Source: Lytechinus variegatus (taxonomy: Eukaryota > Echinodermata > Echinoidea > Temnopleuroida > Toxopneustidae). From it: a stretch of DNA of 64,000 nt. The notes under the pieces are model-generated. The model searched no databases and was not told the origin of the DNA. It saw only the letters and a program-made list of their open reading frames with translations. Position numbers and translations under genes: made by a program. Shown piece after piece: positions 1-11,986 of the stretch (within the stretch, counting starts at the first letter, position 1; each line of letters begins with the position of its first letter). The DNA lies in the NCBI RefSeq assembly GCF_018143015.1, contig NC_054746.1:42288201-42352200 (forward strand), in the 5' to 3' direction.

Positions 1-845
1 TGTAAACAAAAATCAAGTGTGTTCAAACAGTAAAGAAAATACATTATACTCCCATTATAATACCTTTCTAAATCGATGTGAACATTTCAAGGGCTTACAA
101 CAATGTGTCAAAAAGTAGTTATTTCTAACTTTCCCGAAAATCCCGAGTGATCTTAATTCTCTTTCCCAAAACCAAAAATGGCACAAATTAAGATTTCATG
201 GCATGTCTATTGTCTAGTATGAGCTGAGCTCCTTGTTTTATTAAACATTCATAAATGTTACTTTTCAATATGATATTATAGTTTCGCCCGGAATTACTAT
301 TCACATATTTATTGTAACTTTTACAGTTATTCTACCTCTGTGGTTTGTATTGTATGATCTAATGGATCACTTTAGAAATGATTTAATTATTTATTTTTTC
401 ATATGATTTATTAACTATTACTGATAATTTTAGTGTCATAATTATTCATAGGCGTATAGCAACAAAAGTAAGTAAACAGTACATGATTGCTGAGTACAGG
501 GGGTTGATCTAGGCCGTCGAGTTGTATTGATCGTTAGGTGCAGCAATCATTCATAACCGTATATAGCGGGAGGGGGGTAGTAGTAGCACCCCCCCCCTGG
601 AAATTTTAAAGACTTTCGATTTTTTTTCGAAAAAGTTTGCACGTGCTGCCCCTCCCCAGCAAAAAAAAATCTGCGAATGGCCAAGCAATCAAATATAATA
701 CAGTCAACTATAATGTAACAAGATGGAACCAAGGGACTTTGCTATAGGCCTAAACCTACTCACCTAGAAGATTGCAAATTTCTAAATGAAGTATTTCGGT
801 TCTCTCGATTAACTATGAAAAAAAATAGTTTAAATTGTTCCTTAC
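1..845. other. AT-rich DNA without a recognised gene
   Basis: I see no supported gene in this stretch. A short segment at about 560-670 carries a run of C, then a C/A-rich stretch ending in a long A run. It looks like a degenerate fragment of the G/C-run-bearing mobile elements seen elsewhere in the window. The 61-residue minus-strand open frame over it has low-complexity composition and no coding character. Confidence 0.4.
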
Positions 846-977
846 ATGCGAAAGAGCTTCTGGATCGAGTTCTGCTGTAAGAATTCGATCATTCTTTGTT
901 GTTATTTTCCCATTGAATGAAGATTCACGGACATGCGAATGAAAGGTCTCCACCCAATTATCAACATCATGGTCAGC
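846..977 (-). CDS. Candidate internal coding exon, unknown protein
   Basis: On the minus strand a segment of exactly 132 bases (44 codons, phase 0 in and out) is open from end to end. It is preceded by an AG acceptor (CTATTCATAG) and followed by a GTAAGG donor. The translation begins ADHDVDNWVETF and ends LDPEALSH. Its balanced acidic/basic composition, with W, H and D/E residues, is unlike the AT-rich nonsense around it. No domain is recognised. Neighbouring exons were not found, so it may belong to a gene extending past the left edge or be a remnant of one. Splice signals plus a full-length open frame are the only support. Confidence 0.45.
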
Positions 978-1630
978 CTATGAATAGAAACAAACATGAA
1001 TTACGGCAGAGTTTACAAAAACGTGAGAACATATATAGAAAAGAGAAATAAGGAGTTGAGTGTACTTTTTTCAATGACAAAACATAACAAACAAATAAAT
1101 AGGCCTATATTAGCTAAGAATATTTAAGGTATGCTGTTCTAAAATATTCTGTGTTTCCTCAGTTTCTGTGCTTATGACTACACCCTTCTATTCCCAAAAT
1201 TTGTCAAAGTTCTTTCATAAAAAAAAACGCTGCCATAATGATTATAAGTTACACACTGTAGCATGGTATTTTTAAGATACATTTTTATATAAAATCAAAC
1301 TTTCCCAGTGTTGCAACAAAGTGGGCCGAGATTTTTAAACCCTAATTATATTTCACCAATAATTAAAAAAAATATTATGTTTTACATAATGATAAAAAAG
1401 AGGATTGGGAATAAAATAATGAGAGAATATACCCCTGGAAATATATCCCCCCCCCCCCGAAATACCCACCGAAATCTTTTCAAACCGAACCTTTCACTAT
1501 TACGTGGATCATCAGAATATGTAATTGTGGTTATAATCGTTGTTTGGATCTACCCTTTTCTCTTGTTGGGACATACCGGATTAGCAGTTTAGCACAATGA
1601 ATCGCATAATTGCTGGCTCAAACCGGTCAA
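978..1630. other. Intergenic or intronic DNA, nothing recognised
   Basis: AT-rich sequence with a C run at about 1450. The 94-residue plus-strand open frame here has repeat-like composition and I do not treat it as a gene. Confidence 0.35.
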
Positions 1631-1954
1631 AACAGTAAATCTTTTCAAAATGAATGAATCTTTGTTCACTTTTCTTCAAATATTCTTCATGTTCACTCCA
1701 CAATATTTATTTCACATTTTTGCACGTAACAACCACTTTTATGACTTGTTCTCTCATCTACACATTCTCTCCAATCACTCTATTTAATGACTATTGGCAA
1801 TTCAATGTATGTTTGCAAGTCTATAACAATAAAAGAAACAAACGGAAACAGCATTTCAATTAATACAACCATTTAATAGGAAAAACAGATCAAATAAATA
1901 TATCATACAAATCTATTTCAATTGTACGGATCAGTTCATCCTGCTGATACAAGG
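1631..1954 (+). repeat. Outer flank of the left inverted arm
   Basis: This non-tandem segment is present again, reverse complemented, at about 48,006-48,330. By eye only about five substitutions separate the two copies, from the shared AAACAGTAAATCTTTTC to the first minisatellite units. In both places it lies on the side of the array facing away from the other array. The two loci are therefore inverted copies of one unit, not independent satellite expansions. Similarity decays abruptly just left of position 1631. Confidence 0.85.
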
Positions 1955-4900
1955 ATTAATTTATCTTCATTTTAAAACTACATTAGGATAAATTTATCTT
2001 AATTTCAAGGCCACATGAGGATAAATTTATCTTAATTTCAAGGCTACATGAGGATAAATTTATCCTAATTTCAAGGCTACATGAGGATAAATTTATCCTA
2101 ATATCAAGGCTACATGAGGATAAATTTATCCTAATTTCAAACCTACATGAGGATAAATTTATCTTAATTTCAAGGCTACACGAGGATAAATTTATCCTAA
2201 CTTCAAGGCTACACGAGGATAAATTTATCCTAATTTCAAACCTACATGAGGATAAATTTATCTTAATATCAAGGCTACATGAGGATTAATTTATCCTAAT
2301 TTCAAACCTACATGAGGATAAATTTATCTTAATATCAAGGCTACATGAGGATTAATTCATCCTAATTTAAAACCTACATGAGGATAAATTTATCTTAATT
2401 TCAAGACTAAATGAGGATAAATTTATCTTAATTTCAAACCTACATGAGGATAAATTTATCCTAATATCAAGGCTACATGAGGATAAATTTATCCTAATAT
2501 CAAGGCTACATGAGGATAAATTTATCTTAATATCAAGGCTACATGAGGATTAATTTATCCTAATTTAAAACCTACATGAGGATAAATTTATCCTAATTTA
2601 AAACCTACATGAGGATAAATTTATCTTAATTTCAAGGCTACACGAGGATAAATTTATCCTAATTACAAGGATACACGAGGATAAATTTATCCTAATTTCA
2701 AGGCTACATGAGGATAAATTTATCCTAATTTCAAGACTACATGAGGATAAATTTATCTTAATTTCAAACCTACATGAGGATAAATTTATCTTAATATCAA
2801 GGCTACATGAGGATTAATTTATCCTAATTTAAAACCTGCATGAGGATAAATTTATCCTAATTTAAAACCTACATGAGGATAAATTTATCTTAACTTCAAG
2901 GCTACACGAGGATAAATTTATCTTAACTTCAAGGCTACACGAGGATAAATTTATCCTAATTACAAGGATACACAAGGATAAATTTATCCTAATTACAAGG
3001 ATACACTAGGATAAATTTATCCTAATTACAAGGATACACGAGGATAAATTTATCCTAATTTCAAGGCTACATGAGGATAAATTTATCTTAATTTCAAGAC
3101 TACATGAGGATAAATTTATCTTAATTTCAAACCTACATGAGGATAAATTTATCCTAATATCAAGGCTACATGAGGATAAATTTATCCTAATTTCAAACCT
3201 ACATGAGGATAAATTTATCTTAATATCAAGGCTACATGAGGATTAATTTATCCTAATTTAAAACCTACACAAGGATAAATTTATCCTAATTTAGAACCTA
3301 CATGAGGATAAATTTATCTTAATTTCAAGGCTGCACGAGGATAAATTTATCCTAACTTCAAGGCAACACGAGGATAAATTTATCTTAATATCAAGGCTGC
3401 ATGAGGATAAATTTATCCTAATTACAAGGATACACGAGGATAAATTTATCCTAATTACAAGGATACACGAGGATAAATTTATCCTAATTACAAGGATACA
3501 CAAGGATAAATTTATCCTAATTTCAAGGCTACATGAGGATAAATTTATCCTAATATCAAGGCTACATGAGGATAAATTTATCCTAATCTCAAACCTACAT
3601 GAGGATAAATTTATCTTAATATCAAGGCTACATGAGGATTAATTTATCCTAATTTAAAACCTACACAAGGATAAATTTATCCTAATTTAGAACCTACATG
3701 AGGATAAATTTATCTTAATTTCAAGGCTACACGAGGATAAATTTATCCTAATTACAAGGATACACGAGGATAAATTTATCCTAATTACAAGGATACACGA
3801 GGATAAATTTATCCTAATTACAAGGATACACAAGGATAAATTTATCCTAATTTCAAGGCTACATGAGGATAAATTTATCCTAATATCAAGGCTACATGAG
3901 GATAAATTTATCCTAATTTCAAACCTACATGAGGATAAATTTATCTTAATATCAAGGCTACACGAGGATAAATTTATCCTAATTTCAAGGCTACATGAGG
4001 ATAAATTTATCCTAATTTAAAACCTACATGAGGATAAATTTATCCTTATTTCAAGGCCACATGAGGATAAATTTATCCTAATTTCAAGGCTACATGAGGA
4101 TAAATTTATCTTAATTTCAAGGCTCCATGAGGATAAATTTATCCTAATTTCAAACCTACATGAGGATAAATTTATCTTAATTTCAAACCTACACGAGGAT
4201 AAATTTATCTTAATTTCAAGGCTACACGAGGATAAATTTATCTTAATTTCAAGACTACATGAGGATAAATTTATCTTAATATCAAGGCTACATGAGGATT
4301 AATTTATCCTAATTTAAAACCTACATGAGGATAAATTTATCCTAATTTAAAACCTACATGAGGATAAATTTATCCTAATTACAAGGATACACGAGGATTA
4401 ATTTATCTTAATTTCAAGGCTGCATGAGGATAAATTTATCCTAATTACAAGGATACACGAGGATAAATTTATCCTAATTACAAGGATACACGAGGATAAA
4501 TTTATCCTAATTTCAAGGCTACGCAAGGATAAATTTATCCTAATTTCAAGGCTACACGAGGATAAATTTATCCTAATTACAAGGATACACGAGGATTAAT
4601 TTATCTTAATTTCAAGGCTGCATGAGGATAAATTTATCCTAATTTCAAGGTTACATGAGGATAAATTCATCTTAATTTCAAGGCTACATGAGGATAAATT
4701 TATCTTAATTTCAAGGCTACATGAGGATAAATTTATCCTAATTTAAAACCTACATGAGGATAAATTTATCCTTATTTCAAGGCCACATGAGGATAAATTT
4801 ATCCTAATTTCAAGGCTACATGAGGATAAATTTATCTTAATTTCAAGGCTTCATGAGGATAAATTTATCCTAATTTCAAAGCTACATGAGGATAAATTTA

Positions 4901-5905
4901 TCTTAATTTCAAACCTACACGAGGATAAATTTATCTTAATTTCAAGGCTACACGTGGATAAATTTATCCTAACTTCAAGGCTACACGAGGATAAATTTAT
5001 CTTAATATCAAGGCTGCATGAGGATAAATTTATCCTAATTACAATGATACATGAGGATAAATTTATCCTAATTTCAAGGCTACACTAGGATAAATTTATC
5101 CTAATTACAAGGATACACGAGGATTAATTTATCTTAATTTCAAGGCTGCATGAGGATAAATTTATCCTAATTACAAGGATACACGAGGATAAATTTATCC
5201 TAATTACAAGGATACACGAGGATAAATTTATCCTAATTTCAAGGCTACGCAAGGATAAATTTATCCTAATTTCAAGGCTACACGAGGATAAATTTATCCT
5301 AATTACAAGGATACACGAGGATTAATTTATCTTAATTTCAAGGCTGCATGAGGATAAATTTATCCTAATTTCAAGGTTACATGAGGATAAATTCATCTTA
5401 ATTTCAAGGCTACATGAGGATAAATTTATCTTAATTTCAAGGCTGGATGAGGATAAATTTATCCTAATTTCAAGGTTACATGAGGATAAATTTATCTTAA
5501 TTTCAAGGCTACATGAGGATAAATTTATCTTAATTTCAAGGCTGTATGAGGATAAATTTATCCTAAAACAAGGATACACGAGGATAAATTTATCCTAATT
5601 ACAAGGATACACGAGGATAAATTTATCCTAATTTCAAGGCTACACAAGGATAAATTTATCCTAATTTCAAGGCTACACGAGGATAAATTTATCCTAATTA
5701 CAAGGATACACGAGGATTAATTTATCTTAATTTCAAGGCTACACGAGGATAAATTTATCTTAATTTCAAGGCTACATGATAAATTAATCTTGACTTGAAA
5801 ACTACACAAGGATACATTTATCTTCATTTCAAAGCTACACGAGGATAAATTTATCTTAATTTCAAAGCTACTCGAGGATAAATTTATCTTAATTTCAAAG
5901 CTACA
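1955..5905 (+). repeat. 33-bp minisatellite array, left arm, about 120 units
   Basis: A tandem array of a 33-bp unit, roughly GAGGATAAATTTATCC followed by TAATTTCAAGGCTACAT. Each canonical unit holds a perfect 16-bp palindrome, AGGATAAATTTATCCT; many units carry a TCTT variant that breaks it. Because 33 is a multiple of 3, the array yields spurious open frames with 11-residue periodicity (INLSSC repeats). Higher-order structure is visible: a block with a distinctive ACGCAAGG unit recurs at 4521 and 5247, an offset of 726 bp, which is 22 units. The last units, after about 5760, are more diverged, as is usual at an array edge. Confidence 0.95.
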
Positions 5906-5949
5906 CCATCACATCATCTACATCAATAACAATGAAAAACAGAAGAAAT

Positions 5950-6453
5950 AAATATTTAAATACTTGAGGTTAAGATTTCGATATTGATTCCCCCAACATG
6001 GTCTAAGTTCATTGACACTAAATGACCTTTGACCCTGGTCATGTGACCTGAAACTCAGTCAGGATGCTCAGTAATACTTGATTGCCCTTATATCCAAGTT
6101 TCATGAACTGGGTCTACACACTTTGTAAGTTATGATGACATTTCAACGAGTGGAACGCCTCTGGCAGTCTCGCCTGCATCGCAATTCGATATAGCAGCAG
6201 TTCTTCCTTTGAAAACAGCTAATGAATAGTTATTCACAGAAGAAAACACCAAAATTATATAAAAACAATCATTCATACTTGATTACCCTTCTGTCGATGT
6301 TTCATGAGCTAGATACATAAATTTCCTAAGTTATGATGCCAATTCAACACATACTCCCAACACGGCCAGAGTTCATTAACCTTTGAATGACCTTTGATCT
6401 TGGCCATGTTCCTGGAACACACACAAAGTTTCATGAATTAGATCCATAGACTT
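5950..6453 (+). repeat. Dispersed repeat with GACCTTTGACC units, part 1
   Basis: Degenerate units of about 160-170 bp contain TGACCTTTGACC, GGTCATGTGACCTGAAACTC and AAGTTTCATGAACTAGG. The same family recurs at 7242-7629, 11,987-12,200 and 19,140-19,540. Here it is the host into which the TTAA-type element at 6454 inserted. No coding capacity is seen. I recall similar dispersed repeats from marine invertebrate genomes but cannot name a catalogue entry. Confidence 0.7.
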
Positions 6454-7241
6454 TTAACCCTAAATAGACTGGGCTATTTCGACGCCTAAAAAGACGGGGG
6501 AGGCTCATCCAGCCCCCCTTATGATCTCAGCCGCCGAACGCGCGATCGGAATGCAAATTAGCATGCGCATTACCCATGGCATTATCTACAAAACTATAAT
6601 ATCAAATTCTGTCAAAAGTCTCACTGCTCATTAATTATGCTAATTCAAAATCATAAGTTGCTCTAATTAATGAAATAATTCCCCTAAACTTCTAATTTTT
6701 GTTTCACAGACTCTAGATAGGCATCTGATCAAATTTATTTTTCAAAAATTTCAACATCACATTTATTTTCTTATGTACTTTTTTTATGTCTTATATATAT
6801 ACACATATATATATATATATATATTCTATTGTTTTCTAAATTTCTTATGTATTTTTTGTTTTTCGACTTTTTATTTTTTATTGTTTTGTCAATGGAAATT
6901 ATCGGGGACTTTATTTTGACCATAAACAAGATAAAATTAATTGATTTTAAGCAGTAAAAGGAAAAATAATGATACATTTTATGAATTTTGGGCTAAAAAC
7001 ATTATTTGCATTGGATTTGTACACAAATTCACGTTTTAAGTAATTTTGGGCCTGCATGCACTTACGAAATCTTGCGTAATTTCGGAACCGCGTTCCCAGG
7101 GTCACAATTTTGGTCTCAAAAGTTGCACGAGACTTGAAAGTAAAAAGTCAGCGAACGACGTGGTCAAAAAATTTCGAGTGAGGGATTTATCGCGAAAAAT
7201 GTCGAGGGGGTGAATCAGCCCCCCCCCCCCCCGTCTTCTTA
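6454..7241 (+). mobile_element. TTAA/CCCTA-ended MITE, family M1
   Basis: It begins TTAA-CCCTAAATAGACTGGG and ends in a C run followed by GTCTTCTTAGG. TTAA targets with CCC-starting termini are typical of piggyBac-type non-autonomous elements; that assignment is inference. The right TTAA is missing: the host expected to resume as TTAAGTTATGATG resumes as ATGATGG, so a few bases including the right target copy have been lost. The open frames inside are shadows. Family members of similar length in both orientations lie at 10,625, 12,389 and 16,298. Confidence 0.75.
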
Positions 7242-7629
7242 GGATGATGGCAATTCCTCCTATACCCCCAATATGGCCAAAGTTTGTTGACCCTAAGTGA
7301 CCTTTGACCTTGGTCATGTGACCTGAAACTCACACATAATATTCAGGGATACACGGTTGCTCTTATGTCCAAGTTTCATTAACTAGATCTATAAAGTTTT
7401 AAAGTCATGATAATTCCTCAAATAACCCCAACATGGCCATAGTTTGACCCTAAGTGACCTTTGACCTCAATCATGTGACCTGAAACTCAAGGAAGATCTT
7501 CAGTGATACACTATTACCCTTATGTCTAAGTTTTATGACCTAGGTCAAGTTATGACAACATTTCAAAAACTGGACCTTGGTTAAAATTTCGATATTGATT
7601 CCCCCAACATGGTCTAATTTCATTGACCC
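7242..7629 (+). repeat. Dispersed GACCTTTGACC repeat, part 2
   Basis: Continuation of the host repeat after the M1 insertion, with two further units whose GACCTTTGACC motifs lie about 158 bp apart (7299 and 7457). It ends at CATTGACCC, directly against the TTAA of the next element. The host sequence resumes at 11,987 with TGACCTTTGAC. Confidence 0.7.
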
Positions 7630-7842
7630 TTAAAGGTAAATGCTAGTTTTGGTAACGATATCAAAATGAGTTCGTACAGAATCCAATGAAATGACCACCA
7701 AAGTGTCTGTTTGTATAAATAAAACGCATGTGCCAAAGAATTCTGGAAGAAATTGTGTAATTGCTGAGAAATCAGCAAATAAGCACAGGAATCGGGTAGG
7801 ACGCCCTAAGCAATAATTATACATTGTCCCACGTGGGCTTAT

Positions 7843-10442
7843 GGTTTATTGCCATTTCGTCCACTGCCATTTTGTCCACTACCCACATGGTCTAATATCA
7901 TTTTGTCTACCATCAGTTGGTCCACTATCCACATGGTCCAAATACCATTTCGTCCAATCACCATTTCGTCTAATAGCCATTTCGTCTAATAGCCATTTCG
8001 TCTATTATCATTTGGTCTAATAGCCATTTGGTCTAATGGTATTTTTTTGCCAATTGGTCCAATAGCCACTTTGTCCACTATCACTACGTCTATTCCCATT
8101 TGGTCTAATAGCCAAATGGTCTAAAGGCAAATGGTCTAATAACCACTTGGTCTACTTTCATTTCGTCCATGTTCCATTTGGTCTAACTGCATTTGGTCTA
8201 CTATCACTTGGTCTAAACTCATTTCGGCTAACAATCATTTGGTCTAATTGCCATTTGGTCTAATAGCCAATATGTCCAATTGCCATTTTGGCTAATCACC
8301 ATTTCGTCTAATATTCATTTCGTCTAATACGCATACTGGTCTACTATGCTGCACTAGCGCCCTCTACGACCCGAGTCGACTCTATTCGCGATTGTGGGCC
8401 TAATTAATTACCAATTCTCTTCAACTTCTTGATTTATTTTATCACTGTTGACTAGTGTTGTTCGTCATTGATTACTTTGCATTATGGAAGTGTTTTCCAC
8501 CCAAAGGGGGAAGCAATGTGTGTCTTATCGAGGTTATACATACACGATACGGGCGAGGAAAAACGTCATTTTCATGTCAGAATATCACAAATTTCGACCA
8601 GCGCTCGCATTGTTTATTTAGATGTGTATTATGTACAAATTTACAAAAAGTGATTAAAGTGCCCCGTTTTGAGGTCTGAATATAGGAAAATTTCAGCTCG
8701 CACTGTGATGTTGCATTTACAAAAGTAAAATATGTATCTTCAAGAATTCCTAAACGCAGTCCTTAAAACGCCCCTGTTTCATGTCAGTATATGGAAAATT
8801 CTCAGCTCGCGCTGCGCGCTTGCAATCCTCGCATTAGTTATTAATCTAGAGAAATGTTCAGGATTTCAAACAGTGTCAAGACTTACGATTTTATGTGTAA
8901 AATAATAGTGGGCCTACATGAAATAAAATGTTTATAAAAAAAAAGATCAGCTCGCGCAAGCAAAAAAAAAAAAAAAAAAACACGGAAAAAACCCTCTTCG
9001 ATCCGCAGACAGGGGAATATATAAATGAATGAACATTTTTCGAGCAACAGCCCCCCCCCCCCCTGCCCCCATTAGCAAAAGCTAGATCCGCAAAAGGGAT
9101 GTGTTATAATTATACCCGGCAGGCCTATATACTCGCGACCAAAAATCTACTCTAGTGATTTCAATACCCCCCCCCCCTTCCTGTAAACTCCTGGATCCGC
9201 GCCTACGTAGTAGTAATTATTTTAATTATGTATATTATTTCTATTATGATTATCCTTATTATTATCATTTTTGTTAATATTAGTAATATGATCATCATAA
9301 TTATTATTATTATTAGTACTTGTGAATTTTATTATTATTATTAATATTATTATTTATTAGTATCATTATGATGATTATCATTCTTATTATTATATCCATT
9401 AATTGCTACAGCATGAGTATATCACAAACATTATACTCATCGTTATTGTCAATACTACTAGGCCTACATTTATTTTAGGCGCAGGCGGGCTTCTAGCGAC
9501 GGGAAACGAACAAAAAGGGAGAGGATAGTACAGGGAAAGAAGATAGGACAGATCGGGAAGAGCTCTTTTTTGGGGGTGGGGGTATATTGATCAATAATAT
9601 TTCTTTAAAAGGCTATATTGTCTTTCATCTGTTTATCGTATTTTGATATCGGAATACAATATTCTCTTTTCTTTTTTTTAAATAAAAATTGAGCGACAAA
9701 TTAAAATAAAAAGACCCTTTTCCATTTTCCCCATCTTAGTTCCCCCTTTTATATGGGTGTGTGTGCGTGTGTGTGTGCGTTTTAGGGGGGGGGGATGGGG
9801 GTGCCTGAATTGCTGTACCCACTGAATCGACCCTTGCGATAGTAGTATCATCATAGTTTTTAGGGTTTTTTTTAAAACTAATATCATCAATAATTTCAAG
9901 GTATTAAAGTCATTTCGCTCCCCTCCTCGGATAACGCAAATTATTTGTATTAGACGAAATGGCTATTGGACCGAATGGCTATTAGACTAAATGGCTATTG
10001 GACGATTTGGGAATTGGACGGAATGGTTAGTAGACGATTTGGTTGGTAGACGAACTGATTATTGGACCTAATGGTTGATGGACGAAATGACTATTAGACG
10101 AAATGGCAATTGGACGAGTTGATAAGTAGACGATGTGGATATTGGACCAACTGAAATTAGCCGACATGGCTATTGGACCAAATGAACGGTGGACGAACTG
10201 GTTAATGGACGATTTGGCATTAGACCAAATGGATTTAGACGAAATGGTTGGTAGACGAAATGGTTGTAGACGAATTGGCTATAGACTAACTGGCTATTAG
10301 ACTAAATGGCTATTAGACGAAATGGTGATTGGACGAAATGGGTGGTAGACGAAATGTTGATGGACGAAATGGCATTAGACGAAATGAATGTAGACCATGT
10401 GGTGAGTGGACGGGATGGCAGTAGACGAATTGGCAATTTACC
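7843..10442 (+). mobile_element. Foldback transposon FB1 with minisatellite TIRs
   Basis: A 2600-bp insertion bounded by a perfect 8-bp direct repeat, GGGCTTAT, at 7835-7842 and 10,443-10,450. The termini are inverted: left GGTTTATTGCCATTTCGTC, right (reverse complement) GGTAAATTGCCAATTCGTC. The arms (7843-8345 and 9945-10,442) are about 500 bp each and consist of a degenerate 16-17-bp repeat of the type ATTTGGTCTAATAGCC. An 8-bp target duplication fits hAT, P and some foldback elements. The interior shows no transposase, so it is probably non-autonomous. Confidence 0.85.
8346..9944. other. Interior of FB1: non-coding, older insertions and simple repeats
   Basis: The interior has degenerate GCTCGCGC-motif sequence near 8690-8960, A, C and G homopolymer runs (8965-8985, 9050-9065, 9165-9178, 9785-9793) and an ATT-rich simple repeat at about 9225-9420. 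A hAT-like right terminus, CTGGATCCGCGCCTA, sits near 9190. The overlapping 61- and 74-residue open frames at about 8455-8680 show no recognisable domain and I do not support them as genes. Confidence 0.55.
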
Positions 10443-10624
10443 GGGCTTATCTGTGTTGGGGATCTTCGGTGTGAACACTTTTCAGCATAGATTTCAAGAT
10501 TTCACAAAGTTCAGTTAATGTAACTGTACCAGATCTAGATCCTCGATGATATACTGACAATTAAGCCTTGTTTTACAGACTTTCTCATGAAATCAGTGTT
10601 TACTGCAACTACTGGAATTTCTCT

Positions 10625-11388
10625 TTAACCCTATCTAGGCTGGGGTATTTTGGGAGTTCATATGGCCTGGAGGGGGGGGGGGTTTCCCAGGCCCCCCCTT
10701 GAGATCTCGGCCGTCGACCGCAGGCAGGTTGTCTAGGATATAATCTACAAAAGTGTATAGCAATTTATTTCATGTGAATTGTTATTACGTAATCATGCTA
10801 ATTTATGCGTAATTAGTATGCGAAATCATACTTTTTCCTCGAACTCCATAAATAAAGCTCCAAATGTTCTAATTTTTGGCATAGAAACTCTTTGTGATGT
10901 TCTTAGCAAATGTACATGAAAAGAATTTGACATCATATCAATTTCTTATGTATTATGTTTTTTGCAATTTCTTATGTATTTCTTTGTTTTTTGGACCCTT
11001 TGTTTTTCATTGTTTTTTTCAATGAAATTCATTGGGGACTCTTCTAAGATCATAAGCAGCATAAAATACATACATTTAGGCCAGCAAAACTCAAATTAAT
11101 CCTACATTTATGATTTTTGGTTGAAAACACAATATACATTAACTTTGTACACGAAATCCTGTTTTTGAGCAATTTTTGGTCTGACATGCACTTACATAAC
11201 GTTGCGTAATTTCAGAACCGTGAACACGGATGACGCAAAATTGGTCTCAAAAGTTGCGCAAGACTTAAAAGTAATAAGTCAACGAGCAGCACTGTCAAAA
11301 ACTTTTGTGCGGTGAAAATATCGCGCGACTCGTCGAGGGGGGGCCTCCGAGGCCCCCCCCCCCCCCCCCCCGACCTAGATAGGGTTAA
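10625..11388 (+). mobile_element. Complete TTAA/CCCTA MITE, family M1
   Basis: TTAA-CCCTATCTAGG at the left and CCTAGATAGGG-TTAA at the right give both target copies and an 11-bp perfect terminal inverted repeat. Long G and C runs lie just inside both ends. Total length is 764 bp including both TTAAs. It is internally similar to the copies at 6454 (same orientation) and 12,389 (opposite). No transposase is present. Confidence 0.85.
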
Positions 11389-11986
11389 AGGACAAGTCCA
11401 CCCAACAAAAACTTGATTTGAATAAAAAGAGAAAAATTCAACAAGCAAAACACTGAAAACTTCATCAAAATCGGATGTAAAATAAGAAAATTATGGCATT
11501 TTAAGGTTTCGCTTCATTTCACAAAACAGTTATATGCACATCTCGGTCGGTATGCAAATGAGGAACTGATGACATCACTCACTCACTATTTCTTTTGTAT
11601 TTTATTACCGGGTATATGAAATATTTTTATTTTCTCGTCATCGTCATGTGAAATAAGGTTTCATTAATCCCTGAACACGTGGAATTCCATTATTTCAACA
11701 TTTTGTGCTTCAGGCAAGGAGGTCCTAATCGTCAAATTTGTAAAAATTGAAATATTGTATAATTCAAACAATTAAAACAAAAGAAATAGTGAGTGACATA
11801 ATCGACTCTCTCATTTGGAGAGAACTGGCTCGTTCATATAACTATTTTGTTAAAAATAAGCGAAATTTTGAAATGTCATAACTTTCTTATTACGTCCGAT
11901 TTTGATGAAATTTTCAGCATTGTGCTTGTCTGATTTTTCTCTATTGATTCAAGTCAACATTTTTCTGAGGTGGACTTGACCTTTAA
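11385..11986 (+). mobile_element. TTAA foldback MITE, family A (AGGACAAGTCCACC)
   Basis: It starts TTAA-AGGACAAGTCCACCC and ends GGTGGACTTGACCT-TTAA, with both halves partly self-complementary over most of the 600 bp. Its left TTAA is also the right TTAA of the preceding M1 element. Other copies in the window are at 18,245, 19,880 (reversed), 43,962 and 57,732. Non-coding. Confidence 0.85.

Larger units (their letters stand above)
7630..10628 (+). mobile_element. TTAA-type MITE, family M2, split by a foldback element
   Basis: The left end is TTAA-AGGTAAATGCTAG; the right end, read in reverse complement, is TTAA-AGAGAAATTCCAGTAG, a similar terminal inverted repeat. Without the foldback element at 7843-10,442 the host MITE is only about 400 bp. 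Its right TTAA (10,625-10,628) is also the left TTAA of the M1 element that follows, so two insertions used one target site. Confidence 0.6.

Noticed and set aside
3291..3503. Repetitive INLSSC protein frames in the satellite arrays (also 5322-5579 and 46,127-46,339)
   Set aside because: They arise because the 33-bp unit is a multiple of three; the period is 11 residues in any open frame, and the arrays are pure satellite without promoter or splice context.
1955..5905. CRISPR-like array
   Set aside because: The repeat and 'spacer' parts are both repeated with a 33-bp period, there are no unique spacers, and the genome is metazoan.
6454..7241. Telomere-like repeat at TTAACCCTAAA
   Set aside because: The motif occurs once per element end as a transposon terminus, not as a tandem TTAGGG array.
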